Both the position numbers and the translations under genes were made by a program. From Bryobacterales bacterium (lineage in GTDB: Bacteria > Acidobacteriota > Terriglobia > Bryobacterales > Bryobacteraceae): DNA of 64,000 bases. The notes under the pieces were generated by a model. That model worked only from the letters and a program-made list of their open reading frames with translations. It did no database searches and had not been told where the DNA came from. The DNA is taken from the NCBI GenBank assembly GCA_003170295.1, contig PNAJ01000059.1:1-64000 (forward strand), given 5' to 3'. The first letter of the stretch is position 1, and each line of letters starts with the position of its first letter. Shown one piece after another: positions 1 through 8,501 of the stretch.

Positions 1-841
1 TATTTCTGGGACATGAGACTAGCTTAAGAGACTTAATCTCGCGTTCCAGAGCGTCTGATGGCACCAGGATGTTTCCTGCAACCTGATTGCAGAACACCTC
101 GGTTCGTTGTTCGTCGGTGGTTGATGACCGGTCTTCATGGAGGTCACACAATGGACTTTGCCCAAGTAGGAGGTGAGCCCATTCATGCAGCAGAGTAAAG
201 ACGCGCCCACGCGGAGAGTCTTTGGCGTTGGCGACGATGACAGGTAGCCGCTTCTCGTAGATCGCGAAGCCCCGCATCTCACTTAATTCAACATCACCGG
301 TTTGGAAGACGATAACCCCGATATTCTCCAGAGCTCGGACCCAGTTGTTAAGCGCCTCATAAGTTTGCCGCCAGGAAAACTGTACGTCAAGGGAGACTTT
401 CAGTAACTTTCGCGCTTCTTCGGCGAAAGCCTCAGCCGAATTCCCCCATTTGCGCAAATCCACATCGATTACAGGTAGCTCGATCTTTGCGTCTTCGGCA
501 ACCTCTAGAAGAATCTCCCGCTGAGATCGCGCCAGCCGCACCGCTAGGCTCAAATCTGGGGATTGGGTCGGTTTCGCGGAGCCCGGCAATCGCCGGTAGT
601 CGTGCAACGCATCGAATTTTGTCGGAGGCTCTGCAAGGAAGAAAACGGCCAAGGGTCGCTTGTAGACTTCGGCTGCCTTCCGCAACTGGGGGATCGTAGG
701 GGCACTATCGCCTGACTCCCACTCAATCAGCTTGTCGCTTGAAACGCCAATCTTATGGGCCGCAGTCTCGACTGTGAGGTTCAGCGACTGTCGCGCCCAG
801 ATCAGCAGGGCGGGTTTTATGATCGCGCGTATCGAGGGCAC
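1..841 (-). CDS. XRE-family regulator with ImmA/IrrE-type metallopeptidase domain (3' end outside window)
   Basis: Reading the minus strand from a GTG at 841-839 gives 280 open codons that run off the left edge. The N-terminal part is a helix-turn-helix of XRE type (LTVETAAHKIGVSSDKL, then an acidic-aromatic turn IEWESGDSAPT). The C-terminal part carries the zinc-metallopeptidase motif HEWAH (about residues 216-220), followed by a QRTEVFCNQVAGNILVP segment typical of ImmA/IrrE proteins. Proteins of this family bind DNA and cleave or inactivate a partner repressor or antitoxin, often in phage or toxin-antitoxin settings; that role here is inferred. No ATG is found upstream in frame before a stop, so GTG was chosen. 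A partner gene may lie beyond the left edge. Confidence 0.85.
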   Translation of the reverse strand, partial: MPSIRAIIKPALLIWARQSLNLTVETAAHKIGVSSDKLIEWESGDSAPTIPQLRKAAEVYKRPLAVFFLAEPPTKFDALHDYRRLPGSAKPTQSPDLSLAVRLARSQREILLEVAEDAKIELPVIDVDLRKWGNSAEAFAEEARKLLKVSLDVQFSWRQTYEALNNWVRALENIGVIVFQTGDVELSEMRGFAIYEKRLPVIVANAKDSPRGRVFTLLHEWAHLLLGQSPLCDLHEDRSSTTDEQRTEVFCNQVAGNILVPSDALEREIKSLKLVSCPRN

Positions 842-938
842 AAACGTTTCATCCCGAGTCCCTATTATAGTCGCGCATCAGTTTAGTCCAGACGCCGTAC
901 TCTCAGAGAGAGCAGCTATTGGGCGCTATGCCGCATCG

Positions 939-1244
939 TTATGAACGTCGACGTGCCAGATCATGATGGAGTCGAGCGAGCGTCACGTATTTGCCCCGCT
1001 TCATCTCGTGTTCGGCCTTCTTCACGAGCGCGGCTGCTGGGGGCGCAAGCACGTCATCTGGATCAACCCAGGGATCAACCAGCGTTTTCCGTTTGATGAC
1101 GACGGAATCTCCGCGTTGCGCGATCGCCACCAAGTCACCAGCGCGCATTTTGAGGTTGTCGAGAATTTCGCGCGGGACCACCACCTGACGCCGCTGCCCC
1201 ACGCGCCCGATGCGCTCTTCTGTCGTGGCTATTTTCCCTGCCAT
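939..1244 (-). CDS. AbrB/MazE/SpoVT-type DNA-binding protein
   Basis: About 101 residues starting MAGKIATTEERIGRVG. The segment QRRQVVVPREILDNLKMRAGD is the swapped-hairpin AbrB fold (the V-V-P-R-E turn and L-x-x-G-D are diagnostic), followed by VAIAQRGDSVVIKRK. Such proteins are usually antitoxins or small transcription regulators. The start at 1244 was chosen because the fold begins right after it; upstream codons overlap the inverted end of the neighbouring transposase element. A GAGAGG stretch lies directly in front of the ATG, closer than usual. No toxin is adjacent on this side; the next gene in the same direction, 97 bp on, is the XRE/ImmA protein, with which it could form a unit. Confidence 0.75.
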   Translation of the reverse strand: MAGKIATTEERIGRVGQRRQVVVPREILDNLKMRAGDLVAIAQRGDSVVIKRKTLVDPWVDPDDVLAPPAAALVKKAEHEMKRGKYVTLARLHHDLARRRS

Positions 1245-1291
1245 CCTCTCAAGCTTAACTGACTGTTGGACGCCGTCAAGGGCGGTCGCAT

Positions 1292-1323
1292 TCCACTTCT
1301 TCGGGGACAGTCCGCTATGGTCC
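1292..1323 (+). repeat. Left inverted end of RAYT element
   Basis: Contains TCGGGGACAGTCCGCTATGG. Its counterpart lies inverted at 2061-2091. It overlaps the last codons and stop of the transposase gene. Confidence 0.7.
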
Positions 1324-2022
1324 GAAGTGCCGGATTGCCCTTCGACCATCACGCTGCGGCTTGGCGAGCGCGAACTCCTTGATGCGGGGCAACTGCCGGT
1401 CGAGTTGCGCCTCTAACTGGTCAATAAAGCCTTCGCTACCAACAGGTCGTCCGGTGAACGTCGCCCGCTGAAGCGCTCGGACGGTGGAAAGATCCTCGGG
1501 TGCGACCAGAAGCGAGTGCCAGTTTTCGGCGGCTCCGTGGTCCTGCCAGAAGCTCATATCCAGGATTCCTCTGGGGTCATGACCCGTGAGGTGAACGTTG
1601 GCGCTCGACCACGGATATTGCTCCACGCTTTCTGCGAGGCCGGCGTGCACGGGGTTCCGCTCCACATAACGAAGGGCGGCCGCCAGGTGAGCCGAATCGA
1701 GGGCGCAGGAATAGAAGCGATTTTGCCAGAGGTGGCCGGTGCGGCCGCGCCGCGCATTGAGATAAGTGGCGTAGCGGCCATGGGCTCGGCGGAGCGCAAC
1801 TCCAAGCGAATCAGGCTCATCCGGGATCGCGACCAGATGAACATGATTCGGCATCAGGCAATAAGCGAGGATGCGGAGGTTCGCCTGGCGGGCCGAGGTG
1901 CGGAGCCAATCGAGATAGACCTCGCGATCGGCGTGAGTGAAGAAGACAGGCTGGCGGTCGGTTCCGCGCTGGGTAATGTGATGGGCAAAACCGACGGCGA
2001 TGGCTCGGGCAAATCGTGGCAT
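1315..2022 (-). CDS. REP-associated tyrosine transposase (IS200-like, Y1 fold)
   Basis: 235 residues beginning MPRFARAIAVGFAHHITQRG. The central MPNHVHLVAIP is the HUH metal-binding motif of Y1 transposases, and the arrangement FFTHADREVYLDWL, LAYCLMPNHVH, GRTGHLWQNRFYSCALD and YVERNPVHAGL is the standard RAYT pattern, with the catalytic tyrosine expected in the YVERNP region or the helix before it. These enzymes cut and rejoin single-stranded DNA at REP hairpins. Length fits the family, so the gene looks intact. It sits alone between an AbrB-like gene and a LiaF-like operon, enclosed by inverted sequence copies. Confidence 0.92.
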   Translation of the reverse strand: MPRFARAIAVGFAHHITQRGTDRQPVFFTHADREVYLDWLRTSARQANLRILAYCLMPNHVHLVAIPDEPDSLGVALRRAHGRYATYLNARRGRTGHLWQNRFYSCALDSAHLAAALRYVERNPVHAGLAESVEQYPWSSANVHLTGHDPRGILDMSFWQDHGAAENWHSLLVAPEDLSTVRALQRATFTGRPVGSEGFIDQLEAQLDRQLPRIKEFALAKPQRDGRRAIRHFGP

Positions 2023-2060
2023 TTGAGGAGATAGTGGATGGTCGGGGAATTATTCTCTTC

Positions 2061-2091
2061 GTACCATAGCCGACTGTCCCCGAAGTGGGAT
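2061..2091 (-). repeat. Right inverted end of RAYT element
   Basis: Contains CCATAGCCGACTGTCCCCGA, the inverted partner of 1292-1323. It lies 39 bp upstream of the transposase start codon, so it may also carry the promoter of that gene. Confidence 0.7.
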
Positions 2092-2197
2092 GGGGGTGCG
2101 CGCGATGCCACTCGCCGATGTGGCGATGGCGTTCGCCGAATCGACCGTTCTCCTGCGCCTTCAGCCTGTTACGATCACATTGGAAGGATTTTCGCTA

Positions 2198-3007
2198 ATG
2201 GACCCTCTCATTCGGGCACGGTGGAGTCGGGACCGCTACCGCGGCCACGGAGGCTTGATCGGCGGCGTCATCCTGGCGGGTATTGGCGTACTGCTGCTGC
2301 TACAGAATCTCGGCATCCCTTATTTCGACGACCTGGAGCGCTACTGGCCCGTGATCCTGATCATCGTCGGCATTGCGCACGCCGCGCGCTCCATGGGAAT
2401 GGGCGGCCGGGTCTGGGGAGGAGCGGTCTTCGCGGCCGGCGTCATTTTTCTGCTCAATAATTTTGGCGTCATTCACGGCGACGTGTGGCGATTCTTTTGG
2501 CCGGGGATTCTCATCTTGATCGGGCTCGGTATGCTGGCGCGGAGTATCGATCGCCACACTTCTGTATACACTCCGGGAGCGAGCGCGGCGGGCGCGAAAA
2601 AGATGGCGGACGATATCAAGGAGCGAATTGTTTCGGACTGGGGTAAATCCCAAACGTCGAGCTCGATTAACCACATGAGCGAGTGGGCCATTTTTGGCGG
2701 GACGCGGCGCCGCATCGATTCGCAGGATTTCCAGGGCGGCGAGGCGTTCGCGATGTTTGGAGGCGTGGAGATCGACCTGCGCAAAGCGGCGTCGACGCGC
2801 GACGAGCTGCTTATCGAAGCGAACGCGATTTTCGGAGGGATCGAGCTGCGCGTTCCGGAAACATGGAGTGTCACAGTACGCGGCGCGGGCATTTTCGGCG
2901 GCTATGAAGATAAGACTATGGACACGCGCGTGACGGCGGACACCAAGCAGCCGCATCTGATCGTCAACGGGTTTGCCGTGTTCGGCGGCGTAACGATTCA
3001 GAACTGA
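2198..3007 (+). CDS. LiaF-like membrane protein (DUF5668 plus cell-wall-stress response domain)
   Basis: 269 residues. The N-terminal half has about four hydrophobic segments in a LiaF-type transmembrane domain (GGLIGGVILAGIGVLLLLQN, YWPVILIIVGIAHA, GAVFAAGVIFLLNNFG, FFWPGILILIGLGML). The C-terminal half is the repeated IFGG/MFGG pattern (WAIFGGTRR, AMFGGVEIDL, AIFGGIELR, GIFGGYE, AVFGGVTI) of the beta-helix domain found in LiaF and related bacterial proteins. LiaF restrains a histidine kinase that answers envelope damage; the same role is inferred here because a LytS-type kinase follows after 1 bp. The start at 2198 is supported by GGAAGGA about ten bases upstream. Confidence 0.88.
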   Translation: MDPLIRARWSRDRYRGHGGLIGGVILAGIGVLLLLQNLGIPYFDDLERYWPVILIIVGIAHAARSMGMGGRVWGGAVFAAGVIFLLNNFGVIHGDVWRFFWPGILILIGLGMLARSIDRHTSVYTPGASAAGAKKMADDIKERIVSDWGKSQTSSSINHMSEWAIFGGTRRRIDSQDFQGGEAFAMFGGVEIDLRKAASTRDELLIEANAIFGGIELRVPETWSVTVRGAGIFGGYEDKTMDTRVTADTKQPHLIVNGFAVFGGVTIQN

Positions 3008-3008
3008 A

Positions 3009-4034
3009 ATGCATCCGATTTTTTGCAAAAAAGCGCGATTCGCCGGCTACGTGCTGGTATGGGTCGTGATCGGTGTACTACTAACAGGTCTGCTCCAGAT
3101 CCCGGGAACACTCTCATTGCGCGAGTCCGCGCTGCTCGCCGCGCCGCTGTGTGTGCTGTACGCGTTCTTCTGTTTGACACCGTGGTACATGTGCAGGCAT
3201 CTGCCATTGCGCACGACCAATCCCCTGAAGTTGATCGTGCAGCATCTGGGTGCGGCTTTGCTCGCGTGTGGAATCTGGGTGAAGCTGGCCTATTTCATCG
3301 CGCGGCAGGGAATGCATGCCAACGCGCGGTTTCAGGCGGAATTGCCGCATCTGGTGGCGGTGGGATTATTGCTGTACACGGTCTCCGTCGCGATTCACTA
3401 TATGCAACTGGCGCAGCAGGCTTCGCGCGATGCGGAGTTGCTGGCTCGCGATGCCGAACTACGCGCGCTGAAGGCGCAGATCAATCCGCATTTTTTGTTT
3501 AACAGTCTGAATTCGATCACGGCGTTGACCACGGTGGATCCGGCGAAGGCGCGCGAGATGTGCATTCGCCTGTCGGACTTTTTGCGAAACACGCTGGGTC
3601 TGGGCGAGCGCGAGACGATTTCATGGCGCGAAGAATTGGCGCTTTCGCGCACTTATCTGGACGTCGAGCAAGTGCGCTTCGGCTCGCGCCTGCGGGTCGA
3701 GATCGACGTCGATGACGATTGCGCCGACTGCATGGTGCCGCCGCTAGTGCTGCAGCCGTTGATCGAGAACGCAGTGAAGCACGGGATCGCTACTATGGTC
3801 GAGGGCGGATTGATTCGGGTGGAGGGGCATATCGTCGATGGGTCGATGGAGGTGAGTGTCGCGAACGATTTCGATCCCGATTCGCCTTCGCCGCGACGGA
3901 ATGGGCTGGGATTGCGCAACGTCCGCAGCCGCCTCGCGACCCGGTTCGGAGATGCGGCGCGCCTGACCGCGCATGTGGAGAACCATCAGTTTCGCGCCGA
4001 GATGGTGGTCCCTTATAATCGAGCGGAAACATAG
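3009..4034 (+). CDS. LytS/YehU-type sensor histidine kinase
   Basis: 341 residues with about four transmembrane segments in the first 130 residues and little periplasmic sequence, then a short coiled region rich in DAELLARDAELRALKAQ. The phospho-acceptor box INPHFLFNSLN places the histidine at residue 161. An ATP-binding N box lies at LIENAVKHG (about 251-259), followed by GLGLRNVRSRL. This is the His_kinase/HATPase_c pair of the LytS family, which usually signals to LytTR response regulators. The gene starts two bases after the stop of the LiaF-like gene and its own stop directly abuts the next start, so the three genes form one transcription unit. Confidence 0.95.
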   Translation: MHPIFCKKARFAGYVLVWVVIGVLLTGLLQIPGTLSLRESALLAAPLCVLYAFFCLTPWYMCRHLPLRTTNPLKLIVQHLGAALLACGIWVKLAYFIARQGMHANARFQAELPHLVAVGLLLYTVSVAIHYMQLAQQASRDAELLARDAELRALKAQINPHFLFNSLNSITALTTVDPAKAREMCIRLSDFLRNTLGLGERETISWREELALSRTYLDVEQVRFGSRLRVEIDVDDDCADCMVPPLVLQPLIENAVKHGIATMVEGGLIRVEGHIVDGSMEVSVANDFDPDSPSPRRNGLGLRNVRSRLATRFGDAARLTAHVENHQFRAEMVVPYNRAET

Positions 4035-5684
4035 ATGGAATCAGGAGCGTCGCTGGCGCATTACCGGATCGTTTCGCTGCTGGGCAAGGGCGGGATGGGA
4101 GAGGTGTTTCTAGCCGAGGATACGCGGCTTCATCGCAAAGTCGCGCTGAAGGTGCTGTTCCCGGAGGTCGCGCAGGATACCGACAAGCTGGCGCGTTTCG
4201 TGCAGGAGGCGCGGGCGGCGTCGGCGCTGAGCCATCCGAACGCCGCGCACATTTATGAGATCGGAGAAGCCAACGGGCGGCACTTTCTGGCGATGGAGTA
4301 CATCGAAGGCGCGACGCTCGAAACCCGCCTCTCAGGCGACCCGTTGCCCTTCGCGGAGATCGTCTCGATTGCAAGTCAGGTAGCCGATGCGCTCGACGCG
4401 GCGCACACGCGCGGGATTGTGCATCGCGATATTAAGCCCGCGAACCTGATGATCGACGCGAGGGGTCATGTCAAGGTGCTCGATTTCGGGCTCGCGAAGA
4501 TACTTCCGGTCGCGGGCACGGAGATTCCGGCATTTAATCAACTGACGAGTCAGCTCGCGACGCAGTTTCTCACGAGTGGCGGCGTGGTGCTGGGCACGGT
4601 TTCCTACATGAGCCCGGAACAGGCGCTCGGTCGTGACATCGATTACCGCACGGATTTGTTCAGCCTGGGCGTGGTGCTGTATCAAATGGCGAGCGGCAAA
4701 CTTCCGTTCGCGGGTGCATCGGCGCAGGAGACCCTGGCGAGGATTCTGCAATCGCCTCCGGATGCGTTGGGGCGGCTCAACTACGAATTGCCGGAGGAGT
4801 TCGAGCGCATCGTGCGGAAGTGCCTCGAAAAGGATCGCGACCGCCGGTTTCAATCGGCGCGCGAGCTGTTGGTGGACCTACGCAATCTGGAGCGAGCGCC
4901 AGCGGGAGAGAAAACGCGTTCCGGTGCGATTCGCGCGGTGATTGTCGACGACGAAGAACTCGCGCGGCACCTGCTGCGCGAGTATTTGAATCAGGCGGGC
5001 GGCGTGGAAGTGATTGCCGAATGCGCGAATGGATTCGAAGCGGTCAAGGTGATCGCGGAGCGCAAACCGGATCTTGTTTTTCTCGACATCCAGATGCCTA
5101 AGCTCGATGGATTTGAGGTGTTGGAACTGATCGATCCCTCGATCGCGGTGATTTACGTCACCGCTTACGATCAATACGCGATGCGGGCGTTCGATGCACA
5201 CGCGGTGGATTATTTGCTGAAGCCCTTCAGTGCGGATCGTTTTAAGAAAGCGCTGGAGCGCGCGCGGCAGCGCTTGGGCGAGCCAACTCCAGCGACGCCG
5301 CGAGTCTCGGCAACGGAGTTGTCCGCGGCGGCGCGTGCACCGGAGCAGAAACTGGAGCGAATCGTCGTCAAGGACGGCGCGAAGGTGCACATCATTCCCA
5401 TCGAAAAGCTCGATTACGTGGAAGCACAGGACGACTACGTGGCCCTGCGCAGCGAGAAGAAGAACTATCTCAAGCAGCAGACGATTTCAAGTGTCGAGAC
5501 GCAGCTCGATCCCAAGAAATTCGTGCGCATACATAGATCCTATATTGTTAATTTGGAGCGCATCGCGAGAATCGAACCGTATACCAAAGATAGCCGCGTG
5601 GCAGTGCTTTTAGACGGGACGCAATTGCCGGTGAGTCGCTCCGGGCACGCGCGATTGAAGGAACTGCTGGGCGAGGTTGGCTAG
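4035..5684 (+). CDS. Ser/Thr protein kinase - receiver - LytTR DNA-binding fusion protein
   Basis: 549 residues joining three domains. Residues 10-285 are a Hanks-type kinase with a glycine loop (GKGGMGEV, 17-24), catalytic lysine 39 in [12 protein letters not shown] with Asp132, DFG with Asp150 and an SPE motif at 193-195, so it appears active. Residues 299-415 are a response-regulator receiver with acidic pocket Asp305/Asp306, phospho-acceptor Asp351 in FLDIQMP, Thr376 and Lys396. Residues 440-545 are a LytTR DNA-binding domain ([25 protein letters not shown]). No membrane segment is seen. The protein should be a transcription factor whose receiver is phosphorylated by the LytS-type kinase encoded just upstream; what the fused kinase adds is unknown. 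Reading frame continuity through all joints argues against a merged artefact. Confidence 0.95.
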   Translation: MESGASLAHYRIVSLLGKGGMGEVFLAEDTRLHRKVALKVLFPEVAQDTDKLARFVQEARAASALSHPNAAHIYEIGEANGRHFLAMEYIEGATLETRLSGDPLPFAEIVSIASQVADALDAAHTRGIVHRDIKPANLMIDARGHVKVLDFGLAKILPVAGTEIPAFNQLTSQLATQFLTSGGVVLGTVSYMSPEQALGRDIDYRTDLFSLGVVLYQMASGKLPFAGASAQETLARILQSPPDALGRLNYELPEEFERIVRKCLEKDRDRRFQSARELLVDLRNLERAPAGEKTRSGAIRAVIVDDEELARHLLREYLNQAGGVEVIAECANGFEAVKVIAERKPDLVFLDIQMPKLDGFEVLELIDPSIAVIYVTAYDQYAMRAFDAHAVDYLLKPFSADRFKKALERARQRLGEPTPATPRVSATELSAAARAPEQKLERIVVKDGAKVHIIPIEKLDYVEAQDDYVALRSEKKNYLKQQTISSVETQLDPKKFVRIHRSYIVNLERIARIEPYTKDSRVAVLLDGTQLPVSRSGHARLKELLGEVG

Positions 5685-5688
5685 CCAG

Positions 5689-5788
5689 TGGCGCGAGCTT
5701 CAGCTCGCAGCGTCGGCTTCAGCCGGCGGGCACGGTTCCCAGATAGAACGGCGGCTCAAGCCACCGCTGCGAGCTGAAGCTCGCGCCA
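5689..5788. repeat. Palindromic intergenic repeat, family B copy 1
   Basis: Outer arms 5689-5712 and 5765-5788 are perfect 24-bp inverted repeats, each holding GCGAGCTTCAGCTCGC or its complement. Inside lies CGGCTTCAGCCGGCGGG. The unit fills almost the whole gap between two convergent genes and could act as a bidirectional terminator. A closely related unit lies at 25878-25967. Confidence 0.85.
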
Positions 5789-5790
5789 CA

Positions 5791-8466
5791 TCAACCAAAC
5801 AACCGATCGAACAATTCGCGCGTCCGCTGCCGAACGTCACCGAGCGCATCGAGCGGCACCGGGCTCCATCGCTTCACCAACACCCCGAGCGCTGCCTGTT
5901 GCGCGCCGGCCGGCAACTTCCCCTCCGCGTGTCCTGATCGCACGCGCACCCCGTGATCGAGCGCGCGATAAAAGGTCGCGGCATCACGCAGAAAATCCGC
6001 CTCCGCTCGATCCAGATAGTGCATGCTTTCGAGCACCTCAATCCGCTCAGGCGTATTCAGCGACCGGAAAAAGACGCCCGCCGTCTTGAGTCGCAAGTAC
6101 ATCAGCAGAAAATCGATGTCGTAATAACCGCCTCGCCCCGCCTTTAAAGGATGCGTCGCGCCTTGCTCTTTTTCGAGGCGCTGGCGCATCTGCTTCAAAT
6201 CGGTGCGCGAGCGTCCGCTCTGTCCGTAGCGAACCCAATCGATGGCTTGCAGATGATGGAGAAATAGATCCGCGCTCAGCGGCTCGCCCGCCACCGCGCG
6301 CGATTTCATGTACGTGATGCCTTCCCACGCCTCCGCGGTGCGCGTGAAATAATCCTTCACCGCGCTTTCGGTTTGCACCAGCGGCCCGTCGCCGCCATTT
6401 GGACGCAGGCGCGTGTCGACCGCGAACAGCACGCCGTCGCCCGTGTAGGCCGTCACCAGGTCGATCAGCCGACCCGCGACGCGCGTCCAATTCTCCATTC
6501 TGCGCGACTCGGAATCGCACAGCACGAACACCAGATCGGCATCGGAGGCGAGATCGAACTCGCGCATCCCCAGCCGGCCGAGCGCGATCACCCACAGCTT
6601 TTTTTCGGGTGGCGACTCGCCCCACACGTCGGCCACAGCGATTTCGTAAGCGCGCGCAATCACGGTGTCGGCGAGCGCGGAGGTGCGCTCCAGTGTTTCG
6701 AAAATCGGTTGCGATTCGCAGATGCTCGCGGTCTGGATGCGCAGCATTTCGCGGCGATACCAGCGGCGTAGTTCGCGCGCGTCTTTAGGATGATCCTCGG
6801 CGTGATCCTCCTCTGGCGGCGCATCGCCCAAAACGTCGAGCAGCTCCGGCGTGCGGATCAGTTCTTCCCCGAAATAAGGACTATGCTCGAACAGATCGAG
6901 CGTCCGCGAAGTCAGCGCTCCGTCTTCGTTCAGCCGCTGCAACCTCGGCTCATCGGCCGACAATTTTTCCAGAAAATGTCCGAACGCGCGATAACCGTGC
7001 TGCAATTCGGCCTCGGCCAGCGATCGCGAAAGAGTGGGCGCGGTCTGCTCCAGCGCGCGCACGACGTTGCTCGACTGCGGCCCCGAGCTGGAGCGCGCAT
7101 GCACCACCCGCTCATAAATTTCGATCACCTGCGCGAAGTGCATTTGGATCTCGGCGCGCAGCCACTCGGCCGGGCCTCCTCCGCCGGGCATGCGGCGGGC
7201 GATCCGTTCCAGCGCCTCGGGATCGGCGGGCAGCGCGTGCGTCTGCCGGTCGTCCGCGAATTGTAAACGATGTTCCAGATGGCGCAGGAACTGATATGCG
7301 GAGGTCAGGCCGCCATGCTCCGCGTCGGACAAAAAACCCTTGTCCTGAAGACGCGCGATCGCGAGCAGTGTGCCGCCGTGCCGCACCCACGGGTCCGCGC
7401 CGCCGTACAGGCGTTGCAGGCACTGCACCATGAACTCGATATCGCGAATGCCGCCGCGGTCCAGTTTGATGTCGAGCTCACGCGTTCCGCGCGATCTCTT
7501 TTTTCGCGAGAGTTTCTCGTTGATGCGCTCTCGCGTGACGCTCATCGCCTCGATGGCCGAAAAGTCGAGCGTGGTCGAATAGATTTTCGGCTCGACAAAA
7601 TCGAGGAGAGCCGCACCCGTCGCGCGATCGCCCGCCGCCACCCGAGCTTTGATCATCATCTGCAATTCCCAATCGCGCGCCCGCGATTCGTAATACTGGC
7701 GCGCGCCATCGAGCGAGATGCAGACCTCGCCCAGGCTTCCCTCGGGCCGGAGACGTAGATCCACGCGATAGCACATGCCCTCCGGCGTGTACGCCGAGAG
7801 CAGCGCCGTCAGCTCGTTCGCCGCGCGTTTGAAAAACTCCTTATTCGTGAGACTCAAGGCGCCGTCGGTCGCTCCATTGGCGGAATAAAGAAACATCAGG
7901 TCGATGTCGGAGCTGTAATTCAATTCCTCGCCGCCAAGCTTTCCCAGCGCGATCACCGCGAAATCGGAACGAGGATCGCCATAACGCGCGACCAGGTCCC
8001 GATGGATGCGGTCGTACGCCGTCTCCAGAATAGCGTCGGCGAGCGCGGACAACTCGGCCGTCACATCGGACAGCGTTCCAAATCCAAGCACGTCGCGAAT
8101 GACAATACGCAAAATCTGCTGGCGCCGGAATCGCGCGAATGGCAGAGGATCGGGAGCGGCGTTCGGATCGATCTGCCATTCCAGACGAGCGCGAAACTCA
8201 TCGGTGGTTCGTACGCGATGCAGGTCGCCGTCGTGGAGCAGTTGCTCCAAAGACTCGGGTGTGTCTAAAATCTCCTGCGTGAGAAAATTACTGTGCGAAA
8301 ACACGGCAATCAGGTATTGCAGCGCCGCGGCGGAATGCGCGATGCGCTGAAACGCGGCAGGCTGCCGCTGCTCGAAGCTCGCCAAAGCCGCGCGCGCACC
8401 CACGGGATCGGGCGAGTGTGCCGCGAGCAATTCAATGCGGTTCAGGACCGCGGGAGGAAGAGACAC
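5791..8466 (-). CDS. glnE: Bifunctional glutamine synthetase adenylyltransferase/adenylyl-removing enzyme
   Basis: 891 residues, slightly shorter than the roughly 950 of enterobacterial GlnE. Two nucleotidyltransferase copies are visible: GKLGGEELNYSSDIDLMFLY at about 175-194 and GRLGMREFDLASDADLVFVL at about 630-649, each with the paired aspartates of the active site. Conserved RLRPEGSLG and RLRPNGGDGPLV follow each. The enzyme attaches or removes AMP on a tyrosine of GlnA to tune glutamine synthetase; glnA lies 1.8 kb away on the same strand. The start is GTG at 8466. The product is cytoplasmic. Its stop lies 3 bp from the inner edge of a large palindrome. Confidence 0.96.
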   Translation of the reverse strand: MSLPPAVLNRIELLAAHSPDPVGARAALASFEQRQPAAFQRIAHSAAALQYLIAVFSHSNFLTQEILDTPESLEQLLHDGDLHRVRTTDEFRARLEWQIDPNAAPDPLPFARFRRQQILRIVIRDVLGFGTLSDVTAELSALADAILETAYDRIHRDLVARYGDPRSDFAVIALGKLGGEELNYSSDIDLMFLYSANGATDGALSLTNKEFFKRAANELTALLSAYTPEGMCYRVDLRLRPEGSLGEVCISLDGARQYYESRARDWELQMMIKARVAAGDRATGAALLDFVEPKIYSTTLDFSAIEAMSVTRERINEKLSRKKRSRGTRELDIKLDRGGIRDIEFMVQCLQRLYGGADPWVRHGGTLLAIARLQDKGFLSDAEHGGLTSAYQFLRHLEHRLQFADDRQTHALPADPEALERIARRMPGGGGPAEWLRAEIQMHFAQVIEIYERVVHARSSSGPQSSNVVRALEQTAPTLSRSLAEAELQHGYRAFGHFLEKLSADEPRLQRLNEDGALTSRTLDLFEHSPYFGEELIRTPELLDVLGDAPPEEDHAEDHPKDARELRRWYRREMLRIQTASICESQPIFETLERTSALADTVIARAYEIAVADVWGESPPEKKLWVIALGRLGMREFDLASDADLVFVLCDSESRRMENWTRVAGRLIDLVTAYTGDGVLFAVDTRLRPNGGDGPLVQTESAVKDYFTRTAEAWEGITYMKSRAVAGEPLSADLFLHHLQAIDWVRYGQSGRSRTDLKQMRQRLEKEQGATHPLKAGRGGYYDIDFLLMYLRLKTAGVFFRSLNTPERIEVLESMHYLDRAEADFLRDAATFYRALDHGVRVRSGHAEGKLPAGAQQAALGVLVKRWSPVPLDALGDVRQRTRELFDRLFG

Positions 8467-8501
8467 TGTGCACTTTTAGAGTAATCTGGAAGACATCCAA
8501 A

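Larger units (their letters stand above)
1292..2091. mobile_element. REP-associated tyrosine transposase (RAYT) element with inverted ends
   Basis: An 800-bp unit made of a Y1/IS200-like transposase gene and two matching terminal sequences. The left copy (1292-1323) and the reverse complement of the right copy (2061-2091) share a core GGGGACAGTCSGCTATGGT and agree at all but a few positions, with a 3-bp length difference near the outer edge. The transposase stop codon lies inside the left copy. RAYT genes flanked by inverted REP-like sequences are known as domesticated or single-copy relatives of IS200/IS605 elements; that this one belongs with them is inferred from the protein and the ends. 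Confidence 0.7.
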
